A stretch of 64,000 nt of DNA from Vulcanimicrobiia bacterium (GCA_025934645.1 JAICWY010000001.1:1-64000), one strand, 5' to 3'; positions 24,399-33,334 are shown, counted from the stretch's first letter. Notes: generated by a model not told the origin, from the sequence alone. Numbers and translations: made by a program.

Positions 24399-25848
24399 CG
24401 CGCTCGGGCTCGTTCTCGAGCCGTCCGATCCGCGGCCGCTCTACGTGCAGATCGCGGATCAGCTCGTCGAGACGATCGAAGAAGGGCGGCTCAAACCCGG
24501 CGATCGTTTGCCGGCCATGCGCGAACTTGCGCGCGATCTGGATTGCGCGCTCGTTACCGTTTCGCAAGCCTACGAACTGCTGACCGCGCGCGGTCGCGCG
24601 ACTTCCCGTGTCGGCAAAGGCACGTTCATCTCGGAAACACGCGATCGCGGCGAGCCGTTCGCGCGCCGCTGGGAACCGGATCTCGGACGGCTGGCACGCG
24701 CGGAACGCATGGAAGGCGTGATGGAACAGCTCACGCGCGCGACGGCGCCCGGAGCGATTAATCTGGCGAACGGGCATCCCGCTCCCGAAACGTTTCCGCT
24801 GCAAGACTTCGCGCGCGCGTTTCATCGCACGCTCGTTGAAGATCCCCCGGAACTCATGCAATACCGCGGCGCGAGCGGCGATCCCGATCTCTGCGAAACG
24901 CTCAGCGGGCTGCTCCGCGGCCGCGGCTGTCAGGCGACTGCGGCCGATATCATCGTGTGCTCGGGCGCGCAGCAGGCGGCCGATCTCGTCGCAACCGTGC
25001 TGCTCGACGTGCGCAACGTCGTCGCGTCCGAATCGCCGACGTATTCCGGCACGCTCGGCGTGTTCGACGCGCGCGGCGTGACGTACGTGGAAGTGGAAAG
25101 CGACGGCGACGGGATCCGTCCCGACGACGCGGAGCGCGTTTTCGCGGAATACCGCCCGCGATTGCTGTACGTGAATCCGATCGCGCAGAACCCGACCGGC
25201 GCCGTGCTGCCGCAGCGCCGCGCGAAACAACTGGTCGCGCTCGCGCGCCGCTACGATGTCGTGATTTTGGAAGATCAAACCGGCTGGCAGCTCACGTACG
25301 ATGCCGCCGCCCGGCCGCCGCTTGCGGCGTTCGATACCGACGGCCGCGTGATCGTCATGGAATCGCTTTCCAAATCGATCTTTCCGGCGCTGCGCATCGG
25401 GTATCTCTATTGCAAAGGCGCGCTTGCCGACGCGCTGGAGCTGGCCAAAGCCCGGACGGACGTCTTTACCTCGACGCTCACGCAGCGCGCGCTCTGGCGC
25501 TTCATGAACGGGCCCGGATACGCGCGCCATCTGCGCTCCGCGCGCGCCTTGTACATCGAACGGCGCAACGCATTCGTCGAAGCGCTCGCGCGGCATGTGC
25601 CGTGGGCCGACGTGCGTCCTCCGGCAGCGGGGCTCAACGTGTGGCTTCCGCTGCCGCCGCGCATCTCCACGCAAGCTGCATTCGACGCGTGCGCGCGCCA
25701 AGGCGTGCTCGTCATGCCGTCCGAGCCGTTCTATCCCACGCGTCAGGGGCCGCCCGCGCTCCGCCTCTCCTTCGGCCATCTGACTCCCGAAGCCGCAGCG
25801 GCCGGCGTGGAGCGTGTGGGGACGGCGCTCTCGAAACTCATCGAGTAG
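24373..25848 (+). CDS. MocR/PdxR-type regulator: GntR winged helix fused to aminotransferase domain
   Basis: A 491-residue fusion. Residues about 20-90 are a GntR DNA-binding domain (PLYVQIADQLVETIEEGRLK, GDRLPAMRELARDL, GRATSRVGKGTFIS). Residues about 125-490 are a fold-type I PLP domain, with the PLP lysine Lys334 in SLSKSIFPALRIGYL and NPIAQNPTGAVLP. Members use a PLP or amino-acid ligand to control vitamin B6 or amino-acid genes; some are plain aminotransferases. The only usable start is TTG 24373, overlapping the response regulator by 26 nt. Whether it acts as regulator or enzyme here is undecided. Confidence 0.88.
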   Translation: MATGSIRSNALGLVLEPSDPRPLYVQIADQLVETIEEGRLKPGDRLPAMRELARDLDCALVTVSQAYELLTARGRATSRVGKGTFISETRDRGEPFARRWEPDLGRLARAERMEGVMEQLTRATAPGAINLANGHPAPETFPLQDFARAFHRTLVEDPPELMQYRGASGDPDLCETLSGLLRGRGCQATAADIIVCSGAQQAADLVATVLLDVRNVVASESPTYSGTLGVFDARGVTYVEVESDGDGIRPDDAERVFAEYRPRLLYVNPIAQNPTGAVLPQRRAKQLVALARRYDVVILEDQTGWQLTYDAAARPPLAAFDTDGRVIVMESLSKSIFPALRIGYLYCKGALADALELAKARTDVFTSTLTQRALWRFMNGPGYARHLRSARALYIERRNAFVEALARHVPWADVRPPAAGLNVWLPLPPRISTQAAFDACARQGVLVMPSEPFYPTRQGPPALRLSFGHLTPEAAAAGVERVGTALSKLIE

Positions 25849-25865
25849 GGTATATAGGGCGCACG

Positions 25866-26219
25866 ATGGAGTTCGTCTCAAAGCAGCAGACTTACGATGC
25901 TACGCGCAAACTCGTGCTCGAATGGGCCGCGCAGTTCCAGGACGCCAATCTCGAGGGTTTGGCCCGCGACATGCAAATGGACGGCGACCACTCGCAGAAC
26001 CCCGAGTTGTATAAGAAATTCCTGGACGGCCTGACGGCGGACCCGCTGGAGCCCCAGGACGCGCTGGACGCTGCCGCCCAGTTCTTCGAGGAGAACGTGC
26101 CGGCCGGCGGCAACGGCCAGGTCGCGCAGCTCGTGCGTACCTCGCGGGCAACCGCAGAGAACCCCGAGGATAACGCGGCCTTCTGGAATCACTGGATCGA
26201 GGTCCTCGACTCGGTCTAG
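25866..26219 (+). CDS. hypothetical protein, 117 aa
   Basis: A soluble, acidic, mostly helical protein starting at ATG 25866 (MEFVSKQQTYDATRKLVLEW). It lies 17 nt after the MocR-type gene and so is probably in the same transcript. It has no signal peptide, membrane helix or metal motif. Codon usage agrees with neighbours and the stop is followed by a 52-bp gap. I do not recognise the family. Confidence 0.6.
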   Translation: MEFVSKQQTYDATRKLVLEWAAQFQDANLEGLARDMQMDGDHSQNPELYKKFLDGLTADPLEPQDALDAAAQFFEENVPAGGNGQVAQLVRTSRATAENPEDNAAFWNHWIEVLDSV

Positions 26220-26271
26220 GCGCAGGCAGTCCTTCAAGGGGCGGCGGCGCGCCCGGACGTAAGCCCATCGG

Positions 26272-29067
26272 GTGAACTTGCGAGGTGTTACCTTAGCCGC
26301 CATGGCGCTTGCTCTGCTCGGAGCCGCGCCGGCACCCACCGTCTATAGCGCTCCGGCCGGATCGCGTGTGGCGGGCGCTCCCGATCCCGGCCGTCCCTAC
26401 AATGTTATTCTTCCGAACGGACGCATCGTCGCGCCCGTCGGGAAGAACGTGGTCGTCGGCATGAACGCACTCGGCGTAGCGCTCTCGCCGGACGGCAAGT
26501 ATGCGATCGTCACGAACGACGACGAACGGCAGGGTCAGGCGGTCAGCAAGGTCGTCCCTAATGCCCGCGGCGGGTATTCGCTTGCGGTGGTCAACACCGC
26601 GACGATGCGACTCGTCGACGTGTACCGCGCGGAAAACGAAACGTTTTTCCTGGGCGTGACGGCGCTGAAAGATCCGGCGAATCCGTCCAAGACGCTGGTG
26701 ATCGCGCCGGGCGGCGCCAGCAACACCGTGCACTTTCTGCAACTCGACGCGCAAGGGCAACTGCACGAAATCGCAAACGTCACGCCGCCTCCGCCGCTGG
26801 ATCGGCGTTTTGCAAACGACAATCACACGTTTCCGGGTTTTGTGACGTTGTCACCCAATCACCGCGTGGCCTACGTCGTGAACAATTTGGGCAACAGCGT
26901 CACGGCAATCGACGTCGCAACGCGTTCGCTCATGCACACCGCGCCCGTCGGCTATTTCCCATATGCGGCTGCCGTCGCCGGACACCGGTTGTACGTCACG
27001 GATCCCGGCCTCATGACATACGCGGATCTGCCGCAGCCCGCGCGCTATCCGGCCTTTGCGAACGTGCCGTTCGCACCGCAGTCGGCATCCGCATTGACCA
27101 CTATTCCAATCGCCGGCGACGGCGATCTCGCGGTAAGCGGCATCACCGCGACGGCGATGGACAGCGCGCCGGACGGCTTGGAGAACGTCGGCGGCGCCGC
27201 ACCGACGTCGATTGCGGTTTCGAAGGACGGACGCTACGCGTACGTTTGCATGACGAATGTGGACCGCATCGCGACCGTCGATCTCTTCGGCATTCCGCGC
27301 GTCGTGGGCGGTTTGCAGCTGCGCTTGTTCGACCGCTCGCCGTACGGCACGCAGCCGAATGCGATCGTGCGCAGTCCCGACGGCAAACGTTTGTACGTCG
27401 CGCTCGCGGGGATGAACGCCGTCGCCGTGCTCGATGCGCACAATCCGCGCAAACTGCACCGCTTGGGATTGATTCCGACAGGATGGTATCCCACTGCGAT
27501 CGCCGTCTCGCCGACCGGCCGGTATCTCTACGTCGCGAACGCGAAAGGCTTCGGGCAAGAACCCGGTTTCGAAGGCGGTCCGCCGTACCGCATGGATGCG
27601 GCCGGGCACGTGCTGCAGTCGCTCGGCGACAGCAACACGATTTGGGCGACGCTGCAGCGGATCGACTTACACAAGCTTCCGCTCCAAAAAACGACGCTTT
27701 CCACGCTGCGCTATACGCGCACCGCGCGCCGCGGAGAGCCGAACTCGATCGTTCCGCCGTTGCGCTCCGGCTTCCGCAGCAGCGCCATCCGGCACGTCGT
27801 CTTCATCCTGGAAGAAAATAAAACGTACGACTCCATGCTCGGCGATCTCACCGACGCGCAAGGGCGCCCGTACGGCAAGGGCGATCCGTCGCTGGTCTCG
27901 TTCGGGCAAACCGTCACGCCGAATCTGCACGCACTCGCGCGCGAATACGGGTTGGCCACGAACATGTACGCGGACGGCGATGAATCCGACGCCGGCCATC
28001 AGTTCGCGACCGCCGGCGTTGCCAGCGCGTATAGCGAGAAGACGCTGCTCGTAAAGACGGGCCGATCGCCGCTGGTGAACAAAAACGAGGATCCGGAAGA
28101 TTATCCGCGCGCGGGATATATTTTTAACGCTGCCGCGCGCTCGGGGCTCACGTATCGCGATTACGGCGATCTGGTTCGCCTTTCCGGATACGATGAAGGG
28201 CGCGCCACCGATCCGAAAGACGACGATCCGTATTACGCAGGAATGCAAGACGAGAATGCGCCGACCAGCGGACTTGGCGGCCTGTACTCGCTCGACGTTC
28301 CGGCGCTCGCGGCGCTCAAAGACCGGATCGACCCGAACTATCCCGGCTGGAATCTGCGCATCCGCGACGTGCGGCGTGCAAAAGAGTTCATTCGCGAATT
28401 CTCGCAGCTCGAATCGCAAAATGCGGTGCCGGATTTCACGTACATCTGGCTGCCGTCGGATCACGGCGGCGCGGGTCCGGGCATTCCGCCGCTTCCGGAA
28501 GAGGTTGCGGACGGCGATCGCGCACTCGGGATGATCGTCGATTTCCTCACGCATCAGCCGGCGTGGAGCTCCACCGCGATCTTCATCACGCCGGACGACG
28601 CGCAAAGCTCGCGCGATCACGTGAACGAACACCGTACCTACGCCGTCGTCGTCTCGCCCTACGCCAAACGGCATTATGTGGGCGGCGAGCATCTCTCGAC
28701 GGTGAGCATTCTAAAAACCGAAGAGGAACTGCTCGGGCTCCCGGCGCTCTCGCTGGGCGATCTGCTGGCGACCGATCTCTCCGGTTTCTTCACGGCTACG
28801 CCGGATGCTACGCCGTTCAGCGCCATTCCGGTGCCCACGCAAACCGCCAGCGTCGAGGGCCGGCGGATCGCCGCACTCCTGGAACAAACCGATCAAAGTG
28901 CTGCGGACGCGGACGTCGAACGTTCCGCCCGGATCATCGACCTCTCGCGGCAGGCCGACGCTCTGGCCGCACGGCGCTTCGCGCTGACGCCGCAGCTCTA
29001 TGCCGCCAAGCAGAACGCGCTCTACCGCGCGGCGCTGCACGCCATGAAAATGAACGACGACGACTGA
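26272..29067 (+). CDS. secreted YncE-type beta-propeller fused to alkaline-phosphatase-like phosphoesterase
   Basis: A 931-residue protein from GTG 26272 with a signal peptide (MNLRGVTLAAMALALLGAAP). Residues about 60-470 are a seven-bladed YncE/YVTN-type propeller with repeated SPDGKYAIVTN, SPNHRVAYVVNNLGNSVTAID and SPTGRYLYVANAKG units. Residues about 500-850 are a phosphoesterase of the alkaline phosphatase/phospholipase C superfamily: FILEENKTYDSMLGD, DGDESDAGHQFATAG, IWLPSDHGG and FITPDDAQSSRDHVNEHRT. The substrate is probably a phosphate or sulfate ester outside the cell. The stop shares one base with the next ATG (TGATG). Confidence 0.9.
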   Translation: MNLRGVTLAAMALALLGAAPAPTVYSAPAGSRVAGAPDPGRPYNVILPNGRIVAPVGKNVVVGMNALGVALSPDGKYAIVTNDDERQGQAVSKVVPNARGGYSLAVVNTATMRLVDVYRAENETFFLGVTALKDPANPSKTLVIAPGGASNTVHFLQLDAQGQLHEIANVTPPPPLDRRFANDNHTFPGFVTLSPNHRVAYVVNNLGNSVTAIDVATRSLMHTAPVGYFPYAAAVAGHRLYVTDPGLMTYADLPQPARYPAFANVPFAPQSASALTTIPIAGDGDLAVSGITATAMDSAPDGLENVGGAAPTSIAVSKDGRYAYVCMTNVDRIATVDLFGIPRVVGGLQLRLFDRSPYGTQPNAIVRSPDGKRLYVALAGMNAVAVLDAHNPRKLHRLGLIPTGWYPTAIAVSPTGRYLYVANAKGFGQEPGFEGGPPYRMDAAGHVLQSLGDSNTIWATLQRIDLHKLPLQKTTLSTLRYTRTARRGEPNSIVPPLRSGFRSSAIRHVVFILEENKTYDSMLGDLTDAQGRPYGKGDPSLVSFGQTVTPNLHALAREYGLATNMYADGDESDAGHQFATAGVASAYSEKTLLVKTGRSPLVNKNEDPEDYPRAGYIFNAAARSGLTYRDYGDLVRLSGYDEGRATDPKDDDPYYAGMQDENAPTSGLGGLYSLDVPALAALKDRIDPNYPGWNLRIRDVRRAKEFIREFSQLESQNAVPDFTYIWLPSDHGGAGPGIPPLPEEVADGDRALGMIVDFLTHQPAWSSTAIFITPDDAQSSRDHVNEHRTYAVVVSPYAKRHYVGGEHLSTVSILKTEEELLGLPALSLGDLLATDLSGFFTATPDATPFSAIPVPTQTASVEGRRIAALLEQTDQSAADADVERSARIIDLSRQADALAARRFALTPQLYAAKQNALYRAALHAMKMNDDD

Positions 29068-29903
29068 TGCAAACCACGAATACTTCTTGGGGTCCGCGCC
29101 TTGCGGCCAATCCGACCGGAGCGCTCCGCGCCGCGGTACTCGTTGCTCCGCCGCCCGCAATCGAAAGCGCGCGTCCGCTTCCGGGCGAGCCGAATTCGCT
29201 GCAGCCGCGCGCGCTCGCCCAGCAAGCGATTCTCATAAAGACGCTGCGTTATTTCAACTGCGAGACGACGCTGCTCGAAGCGCACACCGCCGATCCCTAC
29301 GCCAGCGCCATTGCGGATGCTGCGGTAATGTTCGAGAACGGCGCGGTGATGCTGCGTCCCTCGTCCATGCCGCGCCGCCCGGAAGTCGCATGGCTCGAGG
29401 GCCAATTCGTGAAGATCGACGTGCCGATTGCCGGGCACATCGCGGCACCGGGATTGCTGGACGGCAGTGACGTGCTGATGGCCGGCAACACCGCGTTCGT
29501 CGGTTTGAGCCGCCGTTCCAACGCGCTCGGACGTAACGGGTTCGCGCAGATCGCGCGCGCTCACGGGTTCAAGGTGGTGGAAGTCCCGCTGACGGACGCG
29601 GTGCCGAGTTTGCGCTCCGCGGCCGGCGTGCTTTCCGCCGATAGCGTCGTGCTCGCCGCGCCGCATCTGGTCGATCACAACGCCTTTTCGGGATTCAAAA
29701 TCGTCACCGCGCCGGTCTCCGACGAGCTGGGCGCGGGCGTGTTGAACCTGGGCGAGCATCACGTTCTTGCGGATGTGCGCTATCCGCGCGTAATCGACGC
29801 TATCCGGAAAACGGGCGTCGTAGTGGAAGCGATCGATTTGCACGACTTCGGCCGCGTCGGCATCACGCCGTCCATGCTGGTGTTGGATTTGAAGCGCGTT
29901 TAA
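29067..29903 (+). CDS. DDAH/amidinotransferase-fold protein lacking catalytic Cys
   Basis: A 278-residue protein resembling dimethylarginine dimethylaminohydrolase-type guanidino-modifying enzymes. Seen are VMFENGAVMLRPSSMPRRPE, LLDGSDVLMAGNTAFVGLSRRSNALG, and the hydrophobic C-terminal strand. In active DDAHs a Cys lies just before the last strand; here the segment is GITPSMLVLDLKRV with no Cys. The usual LHLKS histidine position reads PSLRS. The only Cys (FNCETT) is in the N-terminal third. This suggests a non-catalytic or altered member. Translation is coupled to the preceding YncE-phosphoesterase, and a metallophosphoesterase follows after 7 nt. Confidence 0.72.
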   Translation: MQTTNTSWGPRLAANPTGALRAAVLVAPPPAIESARPLPGEPNSLQPRALAQQAILIKTLRYFNCETTLLEAHTADPYASAIADAAVMFENGAVMLRPSSMPRRPEVAWLEGQFVKIDVPIAGHIAAPGLLDGSDVLMAGNTAFVGLSRRSNALGRNGFAQIARAHGFKVVEVPLTDAVPSLRSAAGVLSADSVVLAAPHLVDHNAFSGFKIVTAPVSDELGAGVLNLGEHHVLADVRYPRVIDAIRKTGVVVEAIDLHDFGRVGITPSMLVLDLKRV

Positions 29904-29910
29904 CATCCGC

Positions 29911-30648
29911 ATGCGTATCGCGATCTTTTCAGATATTCACGGGAACCTGGTCGGCCTGGACGCGTGCTTGTCCGACTTGCAGAACCAAGGCGGCGCGGAC
30001 GTCATCGTCGGCGCCGGCGATTTCTGCATGGACGGGCCCAAGCCGAAAAAAGTGCTGCAGCGCCTGCAAGAGATCGGCGCTCAATGTTTGCGCGGCAACA
30101 CCGACCGCTACATCTGCGCGCAGAGCGACGAGGAACTGGCCGGCAGCGACGAGGGCGATCGGAAGCAGGCGGCGTGGCAGCGCGAGGAGATCGGTGAGAA
30201 GCAGCTGGGATGGCTGCGGGATCTGCCGTTCGCGCTGCGTTTCGGCGAACCCGGGAACGAGCTGCTGGTCGTCCATGCAAATCCGGCGTCCGACGACGAA
30301 CATCTGTGGCCCGACGCCGACGACGCCACGCTGGAGCGCTTGATTGGCAGCGAGCGCGCAGCCGCGATCGCCTTCGGCCATCTACACATTCCGTACGCGC
30401 GCATTTGGCGCGGCAAGCTGCTCGTGAACGTCGCGTCCGCGGGGCTCCCCAAGGACGGCGATCCGAGAGCGGGCTATGCGCTGCTCACCGAGCGCAGCGG
30501 CGGTTGGGAAGTCAAACACCGGCGCGTTGCGTTCGACGTGAAAAAAGTTGCAACCCAATTGGCCGATTGCGGGATTCCGGAGAGTGCAGAATTAATTTCC
30601 ACCCTTCGCCGCCACCGGTACAAACGATTAAAAACATTGATCCCTTAA
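29911..30648 (+). CDS. calcineurin-like metallophosphoesterase (YfcE/MJ0936 type)
   Basis: A 245-residue protein with the full metal-site series: FSDIHGN (residues 7-13), GAGDFCMDGPKP, RGNTDRYI, VVHANPASDDE and FGHLHIPY. The compact fold and GNxD variant fit the YfcE/MJ0936 phosphodiesterase group, probably acting on cyclic nucleotides or other phosphodiesters in the cytoplasm. The extra helical insert at about 70-100 and a basic tail (RRHRYKRLKTL) are unassigned. ATG start, 7 nt after the DDAH-like gene. It overlaps the ABC ATPase gene if the TTG start of the latter is used. Confidence 0.88.
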   Translation: MRIAIFSDIHGNLVGLDACLSDLQNQGGADVIVGAGDFCMDGPKPKKVLQRLQEIGAQCLRGNTDRYICAQSDEELAGSDEGDRKQAAWQREEIGEKQLGWLRDLPFALRFGEPGNELLVVHANPASDDEHLWPDADDATLERLIGSERAAAIAFGHLHIPYARIWRGKLLVNVASAGLPKDGDPRAGYALLTERSGGWEVKHRRVAFDVKKVATQLADCGIPESAELISTLRRHRYKRLKTLIP

Positions 30649-31370
30649 ACGGCGCGCCGGCTCTCGAAATTTCCGGGGTCGTCAAGAAGTACGGAGACTT
30701 CACCGCGGTCGACGGCGTTTCGCTCCGCGTCGAAGCGGGCGATTTTTTCGGTTTTCTGGGCCCCAACGGCGCCGGGAAGACGACGACGATCAACGCGATA
30801 GTCGGCCTTGCGCGCATGACGGCCGGCAGCATCCGCATTTACGGCTACGACAACGTCACGCAGTGGCGGCAGGCGCGCCGCCTGATCGGTCTCGCGCCGC
30901 AGGAGTACAATTTCGACCGGTACCTCTCGATCCGCGATATCCTGATTTATCAGGCGGGATATTTCGGGCTCAAGCCGGTCGACGTCACCGAACGCGCGGA
31001 CATGCTGCTCGAGCGTTTCGGCCTTGCCTCGAAGGCAAAACAAGATTACATGAAACTTTCCGGCGGCATGAAACGCCGGTTGACGCTTGCGCGCGCGCTG
31101 ATTCATTCGCCGAAACTGCTGATTCTGGACGAACCGACTGCAGGCGTGGATGTTGAGTTGCGCCTCGAACTGTGGGATCTTTTGCGCGAATTGAACGGTG
31201 ACGGCATGACGGTGGTGCTGACGACGCACTATCTGGAAGAAGCCGAAGCATTGTGCCGCAACATCGGCATCATCCGCGCCGGAAAACTGGTCGCCCTCGA
31301 ACCGACGCGCGATCTGCTCGACCGCGAAGGGAAGCGCCTTCAGGACGTCTTCTTGGAGCTCACGCGATGA
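30567..31370 (+). CDS. ABC exporter ATPase (DrrA/NodI-like)
   Basis: An ATP-binding subunit with Walker A GPNGAGKTT, the Q-loop in IGLAPQEYNF, signature LSGGMKRRL, Walker B LLILDEPTAGVD and the switch His in LTTHYLEEAEALC. The C-terminal tail is short. The start is uncertain. TTG 30567 gives 267 residues but overlaps the phosphoesterase by 82 nt. An ATT at 30636 would begin just before the domain and overlap by 13 nt. No ATG or GTG lies in frame between. The gene is coupled to the permease gene by an ATGA overlap. It powers export of an unknown lipid, polysaccharide or drug. Confidence 0.88.
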   Translation: MRDSGECRINFHPSPPPVQTIKNIDPLNGAPALEISGVVKKYGDFTAVDGVSLRVEAGDFFGFLGPNGAGKTTTINAIVGLARMTAGSIRIYGYDNVTQWRQARRLIGLAPQEYNFDRYLSIRDILIYQAGYFGLKPVDVTERADMLLERFGLASKAKQDYMKLSGGMKRRLTLARALIHSPKLLILDEPTAGVDVELRLELWDLLRELNGDGMTVVLTTHYLEEAEALCRNIGIIRAGKLVALEPTRDLLDREGKRLQDVFLELTR

Positions 31371-32128
31371 ATTCGGTCGCCATGTTCACGCTGATGAAGC
31401 GAGAGATGGTCCGCAGCTTGAAGATCATCAATCAGGTGATCTGGCCGCCCGTGATCACCACGCTGCTCTACGTTTCCATCTTCGGCCTCGCGCTCGGCAC
31501 GCGCATCAAGAGCGTGCAGGGCGTCTCGTACGCCGAGTTCCTGATTCCCGGCCTCATCATGCTGCAGGTGATCGATTCATCCTACGGCGAGTGCAGCAGC
31601 TCGGTGTTTCAGGGCCGCTTCATGAACTCGATTCAAGAGATGCTGATCGCTCCGATGTCGGCCGGCGAAATGGTGTTCGGCTATATTCTGGGCAGCCTCG
31701 CGCGCGCGGTGTTGATAGCCAACATGATTATGGCGCTCGGCTTTTTCCTCGTGCACACGCTTCCGTCGAATTGGCCGCTGTACTTCGGCGTAATGACGAT
31801 GGTCTCGATATTGTTCTCAGCACTGGGTCTGATATTCGGATTGATGGCAGAGAAGTTCGATCATCTGGCCGTCCTCACGACGTTCGCGATCACGCCTCTG
31901 GTCTTCGTGGGCGGCGTATTCACTTCGGCTCAGCAGCTGCCGCCTCCGCTGCGGCACGCCGAACTCGCAAATCCGATGTTTTATACCATCGACGCATTCC
32001 GGTACAGCTATACCGGACAGAGCTATCTGCCGCTCTGGCTCTCCGTGACCGCTATTGCCGCGCTGATGCTGCTGGCAATGGGCATCGCCTTGCGCATGGC
32101 GCTCGCGGGTTATAAACTACGCACATGA
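31367..32128 (+). CDS. ABC-2 type exporter permease
   Basis: A 253-residue inner-membrane protein with six hydrophobic segments and the ABC2 membrane domain. Characteristic is FLIPGLIMLQVIDSSYGECSSSVFQGRF followed by EMLIAPMSAGEMVFGYILG and a late LANPMFYTIDAFRY. It matches the NodJ/DrrB/KpsM-like family. The start ATGA overlaps the ATPase stop by 4 nt. The pair forms a minimal exporter. Nothing in the neighbourhood defines the cargo. Confidence 0.9.
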   Translation: MNSVAMFTLMKREMVRSLKIINQVIWPPVITTLLYVSIFGLALGTRIKSVQGVSYAEFLIPGLIMLQVIDSSYGECSSSVFQGRFMNSIQEMLIAPMSAGEMVFGYILGSLARAVLIANMIMALGFFLVHTLPSNWPLYFGVMTMVSILFSALGLIFGLMAEKFDHLAVLTTFAITPLVFVGGVFTSAQQLPPPLRHAELANPMFYTIDAFRYSYTGQSYLPLWLSVTAIAALMLLAMGIALRMALAGYKLRT

Positions 32129-32466
32129 TGACGCTCGCGCTTATCACATTGCTCGCGGGTCCGTGGAAGGGGCCGTCGCTTCCGACGGTTACGCCCGGAT
32201 CGCAAAAATACAAACTCACGCTGCGCGGTCCCGCCTCCGCAGACGTCGATTTACGGGCGCAGGGATTGCCGAAAGGCTGGATCGCTTCGTTCTGCACGGA
32301 GCGCTCGTGTTCGCCGTTTCACTACACGTTGGAGCTGAACGATCGAGGCCACGGCGAGATCGAGTTCGCGGCCATTCGCACCGATGCGGCGGCTCCGGTC
32401 CACGTGCACGTCACCATCACCGCAGACGGCAAAACGCATAAAGAACTCGACGTAACGGCGCACTAG
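32125..32466 (+). CDS. hypothetical small protein, 113 aa
   Basis: It starts at ATG 32125 inside the stop of the exporter permease (ATGATG; an adjacent ATG at 32128 is equally possible). The first 12 residues are hydrophobic but short for a signal peptide. The remainder is beta-rich with two cysteines (SFCTERSCSPF) and a repeated beta-strand pattern, perhaps an Ig-like fold. It may be an extracytoplasmic accessory to the exporter by position, which is inference. Its stop overlaps that of the convergent HTH-MBL gene by 4 nt. Confidence 0.6.
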   Translation: MMTLALITLLAGPWKGPSLPTVTPGSQKYKLTLRGPASADVDLRAQGLPKGWIASFCTERSCSPFHYTLELNDRGHGEIEFAAIRTDAAAPVHVHVTITADGKTHKELDVTAH

Positions 32467-33299
32467 AAAAAAGGGTTGTGCTCGCGTTCCCAGAGCACTT
32501 TGCTCGGCGGGCCGTGGCCCGGCATCACGACCGTGTCGTCCGGAAGCGTGAAGATTTTCGAACGCACGCTGTTCAAGATGTCTTCGTAGGTGCTGGCGTC
32601 ACCGTATGCGCCGCCCACGCTTCCGGCAAATAACGTGTCGCCGGTAAAGATCGTCGATTTGAACAGATACGAAGACGACCCGTCGGTGTGTCCGGGCGTG
32701 TGCAGCATGCGGATTCGCACGTCGCCGAACGGAAGTTCCTCGCCGTCCTTCACTTTGAGCGCCGTATCCCCCAAACTGCCCAGCGCGTGTACGTCCGCCG
32801 CGTGCATCACGATCTTCGCACGCGGAAAATTCATCGCGACGTCCGCCGTCGCATCGCAATGATCGGCATGCTTGTGCGTGACCAAAATATACTCTAGGTG
32901 ATACTGGCCGGCGGTGAGCACGCGCAGAAGATTCTGCGGAATGCCCGCGGGATCGACGAGCGCGGCGCGCTTGCCGCCGTCCAAAAAAAAGACGTAGCCG
33001 TTGCTCGGATGCGGGTCTTGCGGATGATGACGCACGTCGGGTAGGCGGATCTCGTCCGGGTGCCAGCGCTGTGCTGCGGCGTCCGCAAGCTTGCCGGGAT
33101 CCATGCCCAGCACGGGCGCAATAGCGCGCGCTTCATCTTCACGCGGCGCGGCCTTCCCGCCCGCCCACGCGCCGACCGATTCGAGCGGAAGCCCGGTTGC
33201 CCGGGCCAGCGATGCGACGCTCGTGCGCGTGCCGCGCATTGCCTTTGTGAGTACGTCGGAGAATTCATCTTCAAGCGCCACGCACTGCTCCTCATGCAA
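32463..33299 (-). CDS. metallo-beta-lactamase-fold hydrolase with N-terminal HTH domain
   Basis: A 278-residue fusion. Residues about 8-72 form an XRE-like helix-turn-helix (TSVASLARATGLPLESVGAWAGGK). Residues about 85-278 are an MBL domain with the metal motif THKHADHCD, the third His in HTPGHTDGSS, Asp in FTGDTLF, and the last His in VMPGHGP, as in glyoxalase II and persulfide dioxygenase relatives. The HTH may bind DNA or serve only in assembly. ATG start. It is divergent from trxB across 35 bp, so a shared redox-responsive control region is possible. Confidence 0.85.
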   Translation of the reverse strand: MHEEQCVALEDEFSDVLTKAMRGTRTSVASLARATGLPLESVGAWAGGKAAPREDEARAIAPVLGMDPGKLADAAAQRWHPDEIRLPDVRHHPQDPHPSNGYVFFLDGGKRAALVDPAGIPQNLLRVLTAGQYHLEYILVTHKHADHCDATADVAMNFPRAKIVMHAADVHALGSLGDTALKVKDGEELPFGDVRIRMLHTPGHTDGSSSYLFKSTIFTGDTLFAGSVGGAYGDASTYEDILNSVRSKIFTLPDDTVVMPGHGPPSKVLWEREHNPFF

Positions 33300-33334
33300 C
33301 CGGAAGCCAGAACCGCACGGTCGAAGGGTCCGGT

